Source: Alphaproteobacteria bacterium (lineage in GTDB: Bacteria; Pseudomonadota; Alphaproteobacteria; Thalassobaculales; Thalassobaculaceae). From it: DNA of 44,105 nucleotides. The notes beneath the pieces are model-generated. The model saw nothing but the letters and a program-made list of their open reading frames with translations. It had not been told where the DNA came from and did not search any database. Positions 31,787-40,820 of this stretch are shown one piece after another; position 1 is the stretch's first letter, and each line of letters opens with the position of its first letter. The stretch is from NCBI GenBank assembly GCA_024742275.1, contig JANSYS010000028.1, forward strand, positions 1 to 44,105, in the 5' to 3' direction. Made by a program: the position numbers and the translations under genes.

Positions 31787-32755
31787 ATGTTTTTAAGCAG
31801 GCCGAAGCGTATTGAACGGACTGGCGACGATCGGCCTGCCGCCAACCTTGTCGCCTTCATGTGGCGGATGAGCGGTTGGTATCAGGTGCCGGCCTGCATA
31901 CTTGCATTGGTGGTTGCCGGGCTGACCGTTGTCCCTCTCGAGCTTCAACGCCGGATCATCGACGACGCACTGACGGCCGGCGACGCGGAACTGTTGGTCA
32001 TGTTGGCACTGATCTACCTCGGTGTGATTGCCCTGAACGGTATGATCAAGTTCGTCCTCAGGGTGTATCAGGGGTGGCTGGCGGAAAGCACGATCGCCTA
32101 TTGCCGAAGACATATTATCGGCTTGCATGGACGCGAGACTAAGAACGAGGCGGAGGGCCAGAGCGGCACAGCGGTCTCGATCGTCAACCATGAATTGGAG
32201 GCGATCGGCGGTTTCGTCGGCGACGGCATCTCCGATCCCTTGGCGCAAGTCGGCGTGATGGTCGCCATCGTCGTCTACATGGTGACCGTGGAGCCGATGA
32301 TCGCGCTCATCAGCATCGCGTTCCTCGGGCCGCAGGTTGTCATCATACCGCTGATCCAGCGAAAGCTGAACGCCCTCGTCGATCGCAGGGTAGACCTCGT
32401 CCGCGACCTTAGCGAGGACGTCACCGATCAGGCAGGCGAAGAAGATCTGCTCAAACGAACGGACAACGATATCCGTAGGATGTTCGGTAACCGGATGCGT
32501 TTCTTCCTATGGAAATTCCTGGGAAAGGTCGTTCTGAACTTCCTGAATGCCGTCGCACCGTTGATGGTGCTGGCCTTCGGTGGCTGGATGGTCGTTCAGG
32601 GTGAAACGCAAGTCGGCGTCGTGGTGGCGTTTATTTCCGGCTTCAACCGAATGGCGGAGCCGCTTCGGGACCTCATCAACTATTACCGAATCTATTCCCA
32701 GACCAACGTGAAGCACGAGAAGGTCGCGCGTTGGATGGATGATCGGGCTGAGTGA
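31787..32755 (+). CDS. ABC-exporter transmembrane domain without an ATPase domain
   Basis: The 322-residue protein is the six-helix transmembrane domain of an ABC exporter, from the first helix (about 30-50) through the segment FNRMAEPLRDLINYYRIYSQ that precedes the linker. Ordinary half-exporters continue with a nucleotide-binding domain of about 250 residues. Here the protein stops at WMDDRAE, exactly where the linker would begin, and no Walker A or ABC signature occurs in the remaining 60 bases or in the next gene, which lies on the other strand. It may pair with an ATPase encoded elsewhere, or be the stable remnant of a deletion. The ATG has GAGGAGA upstream. It follows mfd by 32 bases. 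Confidence 0.8.
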   Translation: MFLSRPKRIERTGDDRPAANLVAFMWRMSGWYQVPACILALVVAGLTVVPLELQRRIIDDALTAGDAELLVMLALIYLGVIALNGMIKFVLRVYQGWLAESTIAYCRRHIIGLHGRETKNEAEGQSGTAVSIVNHELEAIGGFVGDGISDPLAQVGVMVAIVVYMVTVEPMIALISIAFLGPQVVIIPLIQRKLNALVDRRVDLVRDLSEDVTDQAGEEDLLKRTDNDIRRMFGNRMRFFLWKFLGKVVLNFLNAVAPLMVLAFGGWMVVQGETQVGVVVAFISGFNRMAEPLRDLINYYRIYSQTNVKHEKVARWMDDRAE

Positions 32756-32815
32756 TCGTCCGGCTGACAGGGCGCCCGCGCTGAGCGCCTCTGATAGGCG
32801 GGGAGGGCGGTTCTG

Positions 32816-33475
32816 TCAGGCCAGATTGGCCGCTGTCGGCCGGTTCGCGGCCTCGTTTTGGACCAACTCGAACAGCGGGAAGAACGCCTCGGGCTCCTGG
32901 GCTCCGGCCAGGGCATATCGGCGGTCGAAGATGAAGCACGGGACGCCGTTGATTCCGTTCTCGTACGCGAACCGCGTCTCTGCCAAAACGTCGGCCACCG
33001 ACTCGTTGCTCTCGAGGAATGTCAGTGCGGTCTCGCGATCCAATCCGGCTTCGGCGGCAAGGTCGGCCAAAACGGCTAGCTCGCCAATATCGAGCCCATC
33101 GTAGAAGTATGCCGTGAACAGCCGCTCGACCAGAGCGTCGGACACACCGTTATCTGCGGCAAAGCGGATCAGTCGATGGGCGCGCACGGTGTTCGGCGTC
33201 GTGCCGATCTTCTCGAACTGAAAGTCGAGGCCTTCCTTGCGTCCGTTCTCCCGGATCGTCTCGTAGATCTGGGATGCCCGCTCAGCGCCGCCAAACTTCG
33301 TCTGGACATAGGTCTGTCGCGGCATGCCCTGCACAGGCATGTCCGGGTTGAGTTGGAACGCCCGCCAATGGATTTCGACCCGGTCGTGAGGGCGCAGCGC
33401 AAGCGCGCGTTCCAGGCGACGCTTGCCGATGAAACACCATGGGCAGATCACGTCTGAGAAGATGTCTATACGCAT
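32816..33475 (-). CDS. DsbA-family oxidoreductase (FrnE-like)
   Basis: The 219-residue protein is a FrnE-type member of the DsbA family. The thioredoxin-fold CPWC motif is at residues 11-14, a helical insertion follows, and the cis-proline loop is GINGVPCFIF near 175. It has no signal peptide, so it probably works in the cytoplasm, as FrnE proteins do, in disulfide exchange or 2-hydroxychromene-2-carboxylate-isomerase-like chemistry. It converges on the ABC transmembrane gene and is divergent from the acyl-CoA synthetase gene 117 bases away. Confidence 0.94.
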   Translation of the reverse strand: MRIDIFSDVICPWCFIGKRRLERALALRPHDRVEIHWRAFQLNPDMPVQGMPRQTYVQTKFGGAERASQIYETIRENGRKEGLDFQFEKIGTTPNTVRAHRLIRFAADNGVSDALVERLFTAYFYDGLDIGELAVLADLAAEAGLDRETALTFLESNESVADVLAETRFAYENGINGVPCFIFDRRYALAGAQEPEAFFPLFELVQNEAANRPTAANLA

Positions 33476-33592
33476 GGTCGAAAACTAGCGCGCGCTACCG
33501 ATGTATACAACCCGGCCGCCGTTGCCGACGCTTGACCTTTGAACGGTCGATGGAAAAGGTAGTGGAAAACACCGTGGAGGACGCCCCCGCCG

Positions 33593-35218
33593 ATGACCGA
33601 CTCGATCTATGATCGCGACCTGGGACGACGTCCGGCGAACTACGCGCCGCTGACGCCGAGCGATTTCCTGGCCCGGGCCGCCCATACCTACCCGGACAAG
33701 GTTGCGGTTATCCACGGCGATCTCCGCCAGACCTATGCCGATACCTATGCACGCGCCCGGCGGCTCGCCTCCGCTCTCGTCGGGCGCGGGATCGGTGTCG
33801 GCGATACGGTGGCGATCCTCGCGCCCAATACGCCGGCGATGCTGGAGGCCCACTACGGGGTTCCGATGTCTGGCGCGGTGCTGAATGCGATCAACACCCG
33901 TCTGGACGCTGCCACGATCGGCTTCATCCTCGACCATGGCGCCGCCAAGATCGTTCTCGTCGACCGCGAGTTCACCGGCGTCATGGCCGAGGCGCTTGCC
34001 AAGGCTGAAGGGAAGCCGACGGTCGTCTGGATCGACGACGTTCTGGCGGAGGGCGGCGATCCGCTTGGTGTGTGCGACTACGAGGCGCTTCTGGCCGAGG
34101 GCGATCCCGACTTCGATTGGCCGCAGCCGGGCGACGAATGGCAGGCGATCAGCCTGAACTATACGAGCGGGACGACGGGCGATCCGAAGGGCGTGGTCTA
34201 CCATCATCGCGGCGCGTACCTGAACGGTATGGGAAACGCCATCGCCTTCCAGGTGGATCGGCATTCGCGCTACCTCTGGACCCTGCCGATGTTCCACTGC
34301 AACGGCTGGACGTTCACCTGGGGGGTGACGGCGGCCTGCGGCACGCATGTCTGCCTGCGCAAGGTCGATCCCAAGCTTATCTTCGAACTGATCGGTACGC
34401 ATGAGGTGACGCATATGTGTGGCGCGCCCATCGTGCTGACGATGCTGATCCATGCGCCGGAAGAGGTTAAGCGTCGTTTCGACCATGAGATCTGGATCGG
34501 TACCGGGGGAGCGGCGCCGCCGAGCGCCGTCATTTCCGGAATGGAACAGATGGGCTTCAAGGTCATGCATCTCTACGGTCTGACCGAGACCTACGGGCCT
34601 TCCGGTATCTGCGCCTGGCCGCCGGAATGGAACGAACTCATGCTCGACGAAAAGGCGCGCAAGATGGCGCGCCAGGGTGTCGGCTATCCGACGTTGGAAG
34701 GGCTCCGTGTCGTCGACCCGGATTCCGGCGAGGACGTGCCGCGCGACGGTGAGACGATCGGCGAGATCGCGATCCGCGGCAATACGGTGATGAAGGGGTA
34801 CCTGAAGAACCCGGCCGCCACTGCAAAAGCATTCGTTGATGGCTGGTTCCGTTCCGGCGATCTGGCGGTCATGCACCCGGACGGCTATGCCGAGGTCAAG
34901 GACCGGTCAAAGGACATCATCATCTCCGGCGGCGAAAACATTTCCTCGCTTGAGGTGGAGGATGTGTTGTTCCGGCATCCGAAAATCATGGAAGCGGCCG
35001 TCGTCGCCCGGCCGGACGAGACATGGGGCGAAACTCCCTGCGCCTTCGTGACGCCGAAACCCGGAGCGGATCTCACGGAAGAAGAGGTTATCGCGTTCTG
35101 CCGGGAGAACATGGCCCGGTTCAAGGTGCCGAAGACCATCGTCTTCACCGACCTGCCGAAAACCTCAACCGGCAAGATCCAGAAGTTTGTCCTGCGCGAA
35201 CAGGCCCTCGCTATGTAG
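33593..35218 (+). CDS. Acyl-CoA synthetase (AMP-binding family)
   Basis: The 541-residue cytosolic protein is an ANL-superfamily ligase that activates a carboxylic acid to its CoA thioester through an acyl-AMP. The P-loop YTSGTTGDPKG is at 190-200, followed by YGLTETYGPS, GWFRSGDLAVMHPDGY, the hinge region DRSKDIIISGGENISS and the catalytic lysine in TSTGKIQK. It most resembles the medium-chain and methylmercaptopropionate (DmdB/AlkK-like) group by eye. It is not adjacent to the malonyl-CoA decarboxylase gene, and no matB-like context is seen. It is a single-gene unit. Confidence 0.93.
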   Translation: MTDSIYDRDLGRRPANYAPLTPSDFLARAAHTYPDKVAVIHGDLRQTYADTYARARRLASALVGRGIGVGDTVAILAPNTPAMLEAHYGVPMSGAVLNAINTRLDAATIGFILDHGAAKIVLVDREFTGVMAEALAKAEGKPTVVWIDDVLAEGGDPLGVCDYEALLAEGDPDFDWPQPGDEWQAISLNYTSGTTGDPKGVVYHHRGAYLNGMGNAIAFQVDRHSRYLWTLPMFHCNGWTFTWGVTAACGTHVCLRKVDPKLIFELIGTHEVTHMCGAPIVLTMLIHAPEEVKRRFDHEIWIGTGGAAPPSAVISGMEQMGFKVMHLYGLTETYGPSGICAWPPEWNELMLDEKARKMARQGVGYPTLEGLRVVDPDSGEDVPRDGETIGEIAIRGNTVMKGYLKNPAATAKAFVDGWFRSGDLAVMHPDGYAEVKDRSKDIIISGGENISSLEVEDVLFRHPKIMEAAVVARPDETWGETPCAFVTPKPGADLTEEEVIAFCRENMARFKVPKTIVFTDLPKTSTGKIQKFVLREQALAM

Positions 35219-35267
35219 CCAGGTCTCGAACCACCTTCCTGGTCGCGGAGTCTTCCGGAGGGGAGTG

Positions 35268-37796
35268 TCAGCCCTCCATCTCTCCGCCTTTCGGCGCCCG
35301 ATGGTCGACCGCGACTTCTTCGGCGACGGGACCGAGACGGCTGTCCTGAACGTCGTCACGCCGCAATCGCGTATCCACGTGCGGGCGCGGAAAGGCGATG
35401 CCGGCGGCGCGCAGTCGTTCCGCCACGGCGAAATGCAGGTCGTTTGTGACCGTCAGGAAATTGTTGATGTCGATCAGGTAGACCCTGAGCTGCAGGCGCA
35501 TGGCCACATCGTCGAAGCCATGGAAGAAGAGATAGGGCTCCGGCCAGGTTGCGATCATCGGATGCTCGGCGGCGATCTCGAGAAGGATTTCGCCCACTCT
35601 GTTCGGATCTTCGCCGTAGCTCACCGGAACGGCGACGTCGATCCTGCCGTACTTGTCCTTGTGGGTGTAGTTGATCAGTGCCGACGTGATCAGCTCCGAA
35701 TTCGGAATGATCACCTCCGAGCGCTGGAAGGTCTGGATCTCCGTAGCGCGCACGTTGATCCGCTTCACGGTGCCTTCAAAGGCGCCGATCTTGATCCAGT
35801 CGCCGACCTTGATCGGCCGCTCCGCCAGCAGAATCAAACCCGAGACGAAGTTGTTGACGATGGCCTGAAGTCCGAAGCCGATGCCGACCGAAAGGGCGCC
35901 GGCGATCAGCGCGAGGTTCGAGAGATCGAAGCCGACGACGGCGACTGCGGTGAGCAGCGCCAGGGTGACGCCGACATAGCCGATCCCTGCGGTGACGGAA
36001 TGCTGGATGCCCGTGTCGATGTGGGTGTGTGGGAAGATCCGTTTAACCAGGCCGCGCTGGATCATCCGGGTAGCGATCAGGGCGACGAAGAACGCAATCA
36101 GGCCGGACAGAAGACTCCCCGGCGAGATACGCACGTTGCCGACGTCGAACCCTTCGAGGCCGCGCAGGACGACGAGGTACATGTCACCGACGCTCATGCC
36201 CACGATCAACGCGATGCTGAAGAGCGCCGCAAGTGCAGTGACAAGATCGAACAGAATGTTCAACCAGAAGACCGTCCGTGAGATCGCACCGTCGCTGGCG
36301 CCGGTGAACCGTTGGACCAAGCGGTGGGCGCGGGTCTCCGGATCGTTGACGATCCCGGTGATGTCGCGGATCAGTCCGCGAACCATCGCCAGCACCAACG
36401 TCAGGAAGCCGACGTCGATCAGCCGGGAGAGCAGCCAGACCGACGCCTCGCTGTAACCGACGATCGCAAACCCGACGCTGGAGAGAGCCACGAGGATCAG
36501 AAACCAGCGCAGCACCGATCCCGGATCAATCCCGGCACGGGCGTCGTCGTCCTCGTCGAGCTCGAGGCTTCCTCCCGTCTCCGGTTCCCAGTAGGACCGC
36601 CGGAGCAGGGCCAGCAGGTTGGAAGCGACAAGAACGCTGAAGACCAAAGCAAAGACCGAGTGCAACTCCGGTGCGATTGTAAGGCTCTGCGCGACCTCGA
36701 TCAGGAACAGGGCGATATGCAGGGTCGTCAAGAGCACCAGCGACCGTCGCCAGATACCCGCCGCCGCCTCGTCGGTGAAACTGGGAAGGCGCCAAGGCGC
36801 CGCATGTGGAGCGAGCGCAGCGCGGATCAGGCCGGTCAGGATCAGGTAGCGGACCACGGCCTCCTTCGCTGCGAGAAGCACGATTCCGGCCAGTTCGGAG
36901 GTCGCACCCGTGGCCTCGAGCACGTAGACCGGCGCGGCAACGACGGCGGCCGGAGCGAGACCTCTGGAGATCGCGATCACCACGGCGGCCAGAACTTTCC
37001 GCGAGTAGGAAGACGGATCGCCGTTGGGGCCGAAACGGCGTTCGAGCCAGAACAGACAGAACAGCCACGCCGCCAATGCGAGCCCGGCGGCCGCGATGGT
37101 GGGAGGCAGCACGTCCTTGGCCCGATCCAGCCCCTGATTGAAACCCGCCAAGGGCGCGGACAGGATCCGGCCAAGCACGTCGAGCCCGTCGTTCAGGGCC
37201 GCGAAGATGATTCTTGGACGGATCGGAGCCGGGTATTGGGTGAACAGACGGTCGCGCAGTTCCATGACCCGCGCCGTACCGATGCGCTCGATGAGCTGAT
37301 CGGTGAGTTCGATCAACAGGCCGATTTCCTTGTGCCGACCTTCGACCTCCCGAATCCTGTCGGTCAGTTCCGCGCGACGTCGGACGACCGCATCCGGTTC
37401 CAATCCGTCGTCCGGGGCCACGCCGAGCGAATCCAACTGGGCTTGCAGGTCGCTGATCAGCGAGTCCAGCCGGCGTCTGCGATCGTCAATCGCGATCCGG
37501 GTATCGACGATTTGGCTGCGGATAACGGCGAGTTGATCCTGGCTCAGATCCGACTGTCCGCGGATGAGCCTATAAACCTCGAGCGCCTGTTCCCATCGAA
37601 CGATCCGCTCGTCGGTGTCTTTCAGCAGTCCTCCCGGTTCTAGGGAGCCCGGCAAGCTGCCGTTCTCCGGTAAATCGACCAGACTTGTCGATTCGCGTAT
37701 CGGGGCCCGATCCTGATTCTCCGCCTGGGCTGTCGCGCCAGGCCAAAGAAGGAACGTGGCCACCAGGACGGCGATAGAGGCGCCGCGGACCATAGG
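35268..37796 (-). CDS. Large MscS-family mechanosensitive channel with periplasmic coiled-coil domain
   Basis: The 842-residue protein has a Sec signal peptide (MVRGASIAVLVATFLLWPGATAQA) and a periplasmic helical domain (about 30-200) rich in heptads. About ten membrane segments follow, then a C-terminal MscS domain with LALIAGALSVGIGFGLQAIVNNF pore helix, the beta-domain ERPIKVGDWIKIGAFEGTV and VIIPNSELITSALIN. This is the MscK/YbdG-like large form, which releases ions on osmotic down-shock. The ATG at 37796 starts the signal peptide; a GTG and a TTG (37853) lie upstream in frame but would add residues of no evident use. It is divergent from the Gfo/Idh gene. Confidence 0.93.
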   Translation of the reverse strand, partial: PMVRGASIAVLVATFLLWPGATAQAENQDRAPIRESTSLVDLPENGSLPGSLEPGGLLKDTDERIVRWEQALEVYRLIRGQSDLSQDQLAVIRSQIVDTRIAIDDRRRRLDSLISDLQAQLDSLGVAPDDGLEPDAVVRRRAELTDRIREVEGRHKEIGLLIELTDQLIERIGTARVMELRDRLFTQYPAPIRPRIIFAALNDGLDVLGRILSAPLAGFNQGLDRAKDVLPPTIAAAGLALAAWLFCLFWLERRFGPNGDPSSYSRKVLAAVVIAISRGLAPAAVVAAPVYVLEATGATSELAGIVLLAAKEAVVRYLILTGLIRAALAPHAAPWRLPSFTDEAAAGIWRRSLVLLTTLHIALFLIEVAQSLTIAPELHSVFALVFSVLVASNLLALLRRSYWEPETGGSLELDEDDDARAGIDPGSVLRWFLILVALSSVGFAIVGYSEASVWLLSRLIDVGFLTLVLAMVRGLIRDITGIVNDPETRAHRLVQRFTGASDGAISRTVFWLNILFDLVTALAALFSIALIVGMSVGDMYLVVLRGLEGFDVGNVRISPGSLLSGLIAFFVALIATRMIQRGLVKRIFPHTHIDTGIQHSVTAGIGYVGVTLALLTAVAVVGFDLSNLALIAGALSVGIGFGLQAIVNNFVSGLILLAERPIKVGDWIKIGAFEGTVKRINVRATEIQTFQRSEVIIPNSELITSALINYTHKDKYGRIDVAVPVSYGEDPNRVGEILLEIAAEHPMIATWPEPYLFFHGFDDVAMRLQLRVYLIDINNFLTVTNDLHFAVAERLRAAGIAFPRPHVDTRLRRDDVQDSRLGPVAEEVAVDHRAPKGGEMEG

Positions 37797-37876
37797 GGCG
37801 ATGTGCCATGGGCGGCGCTTGCGCACAACCCGCGTCTGATCGACCCTGATCAATGGACACCGCTGCGGGGAAGGAA

Positions 37877-38899
37877 ATGACCGTCAGAATCGCCATCGTC
37901 GGTTGCGGCTATTTCGCGGCCTTTCATCACGATGCGTGGGCGCGAATGCCTGGCGTCGAGGTTGTCGGAGTATGCGATCGCGACCTCGCCAAGGCCGAAG
38001 CCGCCCGCGATGCCCATCATCCCACGGCCTCCGCATTCGACGATGCGGCACGGATGCTCGATGAGGCGGGGCCAAATCTGGTCGACATCGTCACCCCGCC
38101 GCCGACCCATGGGCCTCTTGTCGCGCTGTGTGCCGATCGGTCTGTGGACGTCATCTGTCAGAAACCCCTCGCTCCGGATCTCGACGAAGCCCGGCAACTT
38201 GTCGACCGCGCGGATACCGCCGGGATCAGGCTCGCGGTCCATGAAAATTTCCGCTTCCAGCCATGGTTTCGCGAAGCGCGGCGGCTCGTCGACGACGGAC
38301 GGTTTGGGGCGCTGCATTCCGTAGCTTTCCGTCTAAGACCTGGCGACGGCCAGGGGCCGCGCGCGTATCTCGACCGCCAGCCGTATTTCCAGACCATGTC
38401 CCGGTTTCTCGTTCACGAGACCGCCGTTCATCTGATCGATACCTTCCGCATGCTCATGGGTGAGGCGACATCGCTCTATGCCGACCTGCGGCGACTCAAT
38501 CCGGCGATCGCCGGCGAGGATGCCGGTTACATTCTTCTCGGCTTCGAAAACGGCGGGACCGGACTGTTCGACGGCAACCGGCTGAACGATCACGTCGCGG
38601 AGAACACCAGGCTGACGATGGGAGAGATGTGGCTGGAAGGAGAGGCGGGCGTTCTGCGTTTCGACGGTGCCGGGCGGCTGTTCTGGAAAACCCATGGAGG
38701 AGCCGAGGCCGAACATGGGTACTCCTGGAGCAGCCGCGGTTTCGGTGGCGACTGCGTGCTCGCGACCAACGCCCATATCGTGGAGTCCTGGCGAGCGGGA
38801 ATGACGGCTCAAAACGAAGGGCGGGCTTATCTGCGGAACATGGAGTTGGTGGAGGCCGCTTATCGGTCGAGCGACGAAGGCCGTCGCCTTAGTGTCTGA
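37877..38899 (+). CDS. Gfo/Idh/MocA-family oxidoreductase
   Basis: The 340-residue protein is an NAD(P)-dependent sugar or inositol oxidoreductase. The N-terminal Rossmann motif is IAIVGCGYFAAFHH, followed by VCDRD at the second strand's end. The catalytic lysine is in VICQKPLAPD (usually EKP), and HETAVHLIDTFR carries the catalytic histidine region. The ATG at 37877 follows GGGGAAGG and gives the classic start (TVRIAIVGCG); an in-frame ATG 24 bases upstream is possible. It lies 80 bases from the mechanosensitive channel start and is transcribed alone. The substrate is unknown. Confidence 0.92.
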   Translation: MTVRIAIVGCGYFAAFHHDAWARMPGVEVVGVCDRDLAKAEAARDAHHPTASAFDDAARMLDEAGPNLVDIVTPPPTHGPLVALCADRSVDVICQKPLAPDLDEARQLVDRADTAGIRLAVHENFRFQPWFREARRLVDDGRFGALHSVAFRLRPGDGQGPRAYLDRQPYFQTMSRFLVHETAVHLIDTFRMLMGEATSLYADLRRLNPAIAGEDAGYILLGFENGGTGLFDGNRLNDHVAENTRLTMGEMWLEGEAGVLRFDGAGRLFWKTHGGAEAEHGYSWSSRGFGGDCVLATNAHIVESWRAGMTAQNEGRAYLRNMELVEAAYRSSDEGRRLSV

Positions 38900-38902
38900 C
38901 CG

Positions 38903-40708
38903 TCACACCAGCCGCCAAATATCGAGCGGGTGTGATAGCCCGCGCAAAGTACGACTGCCTATATTCTGCGATCCGTCTGGCGGATTGCCTGCATTGGTCA
39001 CGGTTGCGTCGCTGGCGAGGACGATCACCTCGGCGCCCGGATCGATATCCTTGCCGAGTTGTTCGATCCGATTGGCCACGTTCACCGTGTCGCCGACCAG
39101 GGTGTAATTGACCCTGCCGGGCGCGCCGATATTGCCGACGACGACAGTTCCCGAATGCAGGCCGATACGGATCCGCACCGGAGGTTCTCCCGCGGCGGCG
39201 CGCACCTCGTTTTCAGCATGGACGTTTTTGGCAATGGCCTGAATCGCGCGGATCGCCCGCCCTCGATGGTCTTCCTGGCGGCTCGGCGCTCCCCAGAACG
39301 CCATCACGCTGTCTCCGATATATTTGTCGATCGTGCCGTCCTCGGCCTCAACGCAGCGCGCGACGAGCGAGAAGTGGGCGTTCAGCATGTCGGAGAGCTC
39401 GCGAGCGTCCTTGCCTTCCGACAGACCGGTGAAGCCGACGATATCCGTGAACATGACCGTGACTTCGCGGCTGCGGGTCGGATAACCCTCGGCCTGCGAC
39501 GACTCCATGAGCCGCTTCACCAGGCGGCGCGGAACGTAGAGCTCGAACCAGCGCAGCGCCCCGACCATGCTTTGAAAGGCTGCCGATGCGTCACGCAATT
39601 CGGCCACCGCCGTCTCCGGCGCTTCCGGGATAGAGTCCAGATCCAGACGGCGGATGCTGTCCGATGCCCGAGCCAGAGCGGCGACCGGCTGGCGGACCGA
39701 CTGGGCGACCCGCCACAACAGGAACAACGTGAGAGCCAGCACCGTCCCGCCGGCGATCAGGATGGCGTAGAGCCGCGTGAAAAGGATATCCGAGCTCTCG
39801 GTGCTGACGACCAGCGCGACCGTCCATTTCAACGGCTGGACGGACGGTAGATCCGAGGTGATGACCACGTAGTCTAGATCGGCGACCGTCACCAAAGCCG
39901 ACTGCAGACCTTCCAGCCCCCGGAGCAGGGACGTCTCGCGGCCATCGCCGCGCAGATACGCAGCCAGGACATCGTCGCCCAGTTCCTCGGCCGTCGGCGC
40001 AGTGGCCTTTTGAGCTTCCAATGATCCGAACAGCGGGTCCCAATGCGCGACGACATGCCGGGTGGAATCGAGCAGCAGGGCTCGAACCGTCGGGGTCGAC
40101 AGTTGATTTAGGAACCGGGACAGGTCCTTGGTGGTAATTCCGCTCGCAACGAAGCCGAGCGTCGAGCCGTCTTTGTCGCGGATTGGATAGCGGGCGACGA
40201 CGATGGCGTGACTGATATCGTCAGCCCATACCGGATCGCTCCATGTGACACCTTGGGCCCGGCTGTGCTTGTCGTACTCCTCCCGGGTGATCCCGATGTC
40301 GGCCCATGTGCCACGGGCGACGATGTCGTTGCGTCCGACGCGAATGGTCCGCCCATCCTCCAGGACGATCGCAGTGCCCTGGATCTGCGGCACGGCAGCC
40401 ATGGTCAATCGAATCCTATCGATGTCTGCGGAGCGGAAGTCGAACTGCTCGTCGACGATCATCGTGGCGACCGCTTTGGCGTGTTCCTCTGCGGTGCGCA
40501 GGTGCGTCGTGGTGCGCGTTATGACCACGCCCATGGTTTCCGAGGTACGCTCGCGTATCAAATCGACCGTGTTTCGGCCGGCGGCGATGAAACCGGTTGC
40601 GAGGACGATGACCAGAGACAGGGTCACCAGAGCTCCGACGCCACCCAGCAATAGCCAGGCGATCGGAACGCTGCGCGGGCGGAGGAGCGGTTTCTTGCGT
40701 GTGAACAT
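38903..40708 (-). CDS. Membrane-bound class III adenylate/guanylate cyclase with Cache sensor
   Basis: The 601-residue protein has a membrane segment (15-43), a periplasmic double Cache-type sensor (about 60-300), a second membrane segment (311-333), a HAMP-like linker (334-385) and a C-terminal class III cyclase catalytic domain. Both metal aspartates are kept, Asp422 in VMFTDIVGFTGLS and Asp466 in IDKYIGDSVMAFWGAP. The transition-state Asn/Arg region is also kept in NYTLVGDTVNVANRIEQ. It should synthesise cAMP (or cGMP) in response to a periplasmic ligand. It converges on the Gfo/Idh gene. Confidence 0.93.
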   Translation of the reverse strand: MFTRKKPLLRPRSVPIAWLLLGGVGALVTLSLVIVLATGFIAAGRNTVDLIRERTSETMGVVITRTTTHLRTAEEHAKAVATMIVDEQFDFRSADIDRIRLTMAAVPQIQGTAIVLEDGRTIRVGRNDIVARGTWADIGITREEYDKHSRAQGVTWSDPVWADDISHAIVVARYPIRDKDGSTLGFVASGITTKDLSRFLNQLSTPTVRALLLDSTRHVVAHWDPLFGSLEAQKATAPTAEELGDDVLAAYLRGDGRETSLLRGLEGLQSALVTVADLDYVVITSDLPSVQPLKWTVALVVSTESSDILFTRLYAILIAGGTVLALTLFLLWRVAQSVRQPVAALARASDSIRRLDLDSIPEAPETAVAELRDASAAFQSMVGALRWFELYVPRRLVKRLMESSQAEGYPTRSREVTVMFTDIVGFTGLSEGKDARELSDMLNAHFSLVARCVEAEDGTIDKYIGDSVMAFWGAPSRQEDHRGRAIRAIQAIAKNVHAENEVRAAAGEPPVRIRIGLHSGTVVVGNIGAPGRVNYTLVGDTVNVANRIEQLGKDIDPGAEVIVLASDATVTNAGNPPDGSQNIGSRTLRGLSHPLDIWRLV

Positions 40709-40820
40709 CCGACAGGTGAATAAGGCGCCCGGGCTCCAAGGTCCAGCGCCGAGCCGACGCTTGATGATCTCGGGTCGCAGGTTTATCTAGCGGGTATCTC
40801 TACACCGACCGGATCACCCC

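Noticed and set aside
32756..32815. Possible remnant of an ATPase domain after the ABC membrane domain
   Set aside because: All three forward frames of these 60 bases lack any Walker or ABC signature, and the region is mostly an inverted repeat (CTGACAG ... CTGTCAG) leading into the stop of the opposite gene.
33485..34876. A 463-codon open frame on the minus strand opposite the acyl-CoA synthetase
   Set aside because: It is antisense to a fully recognisable ANL ligase; its composition is typical of a shadow frame.
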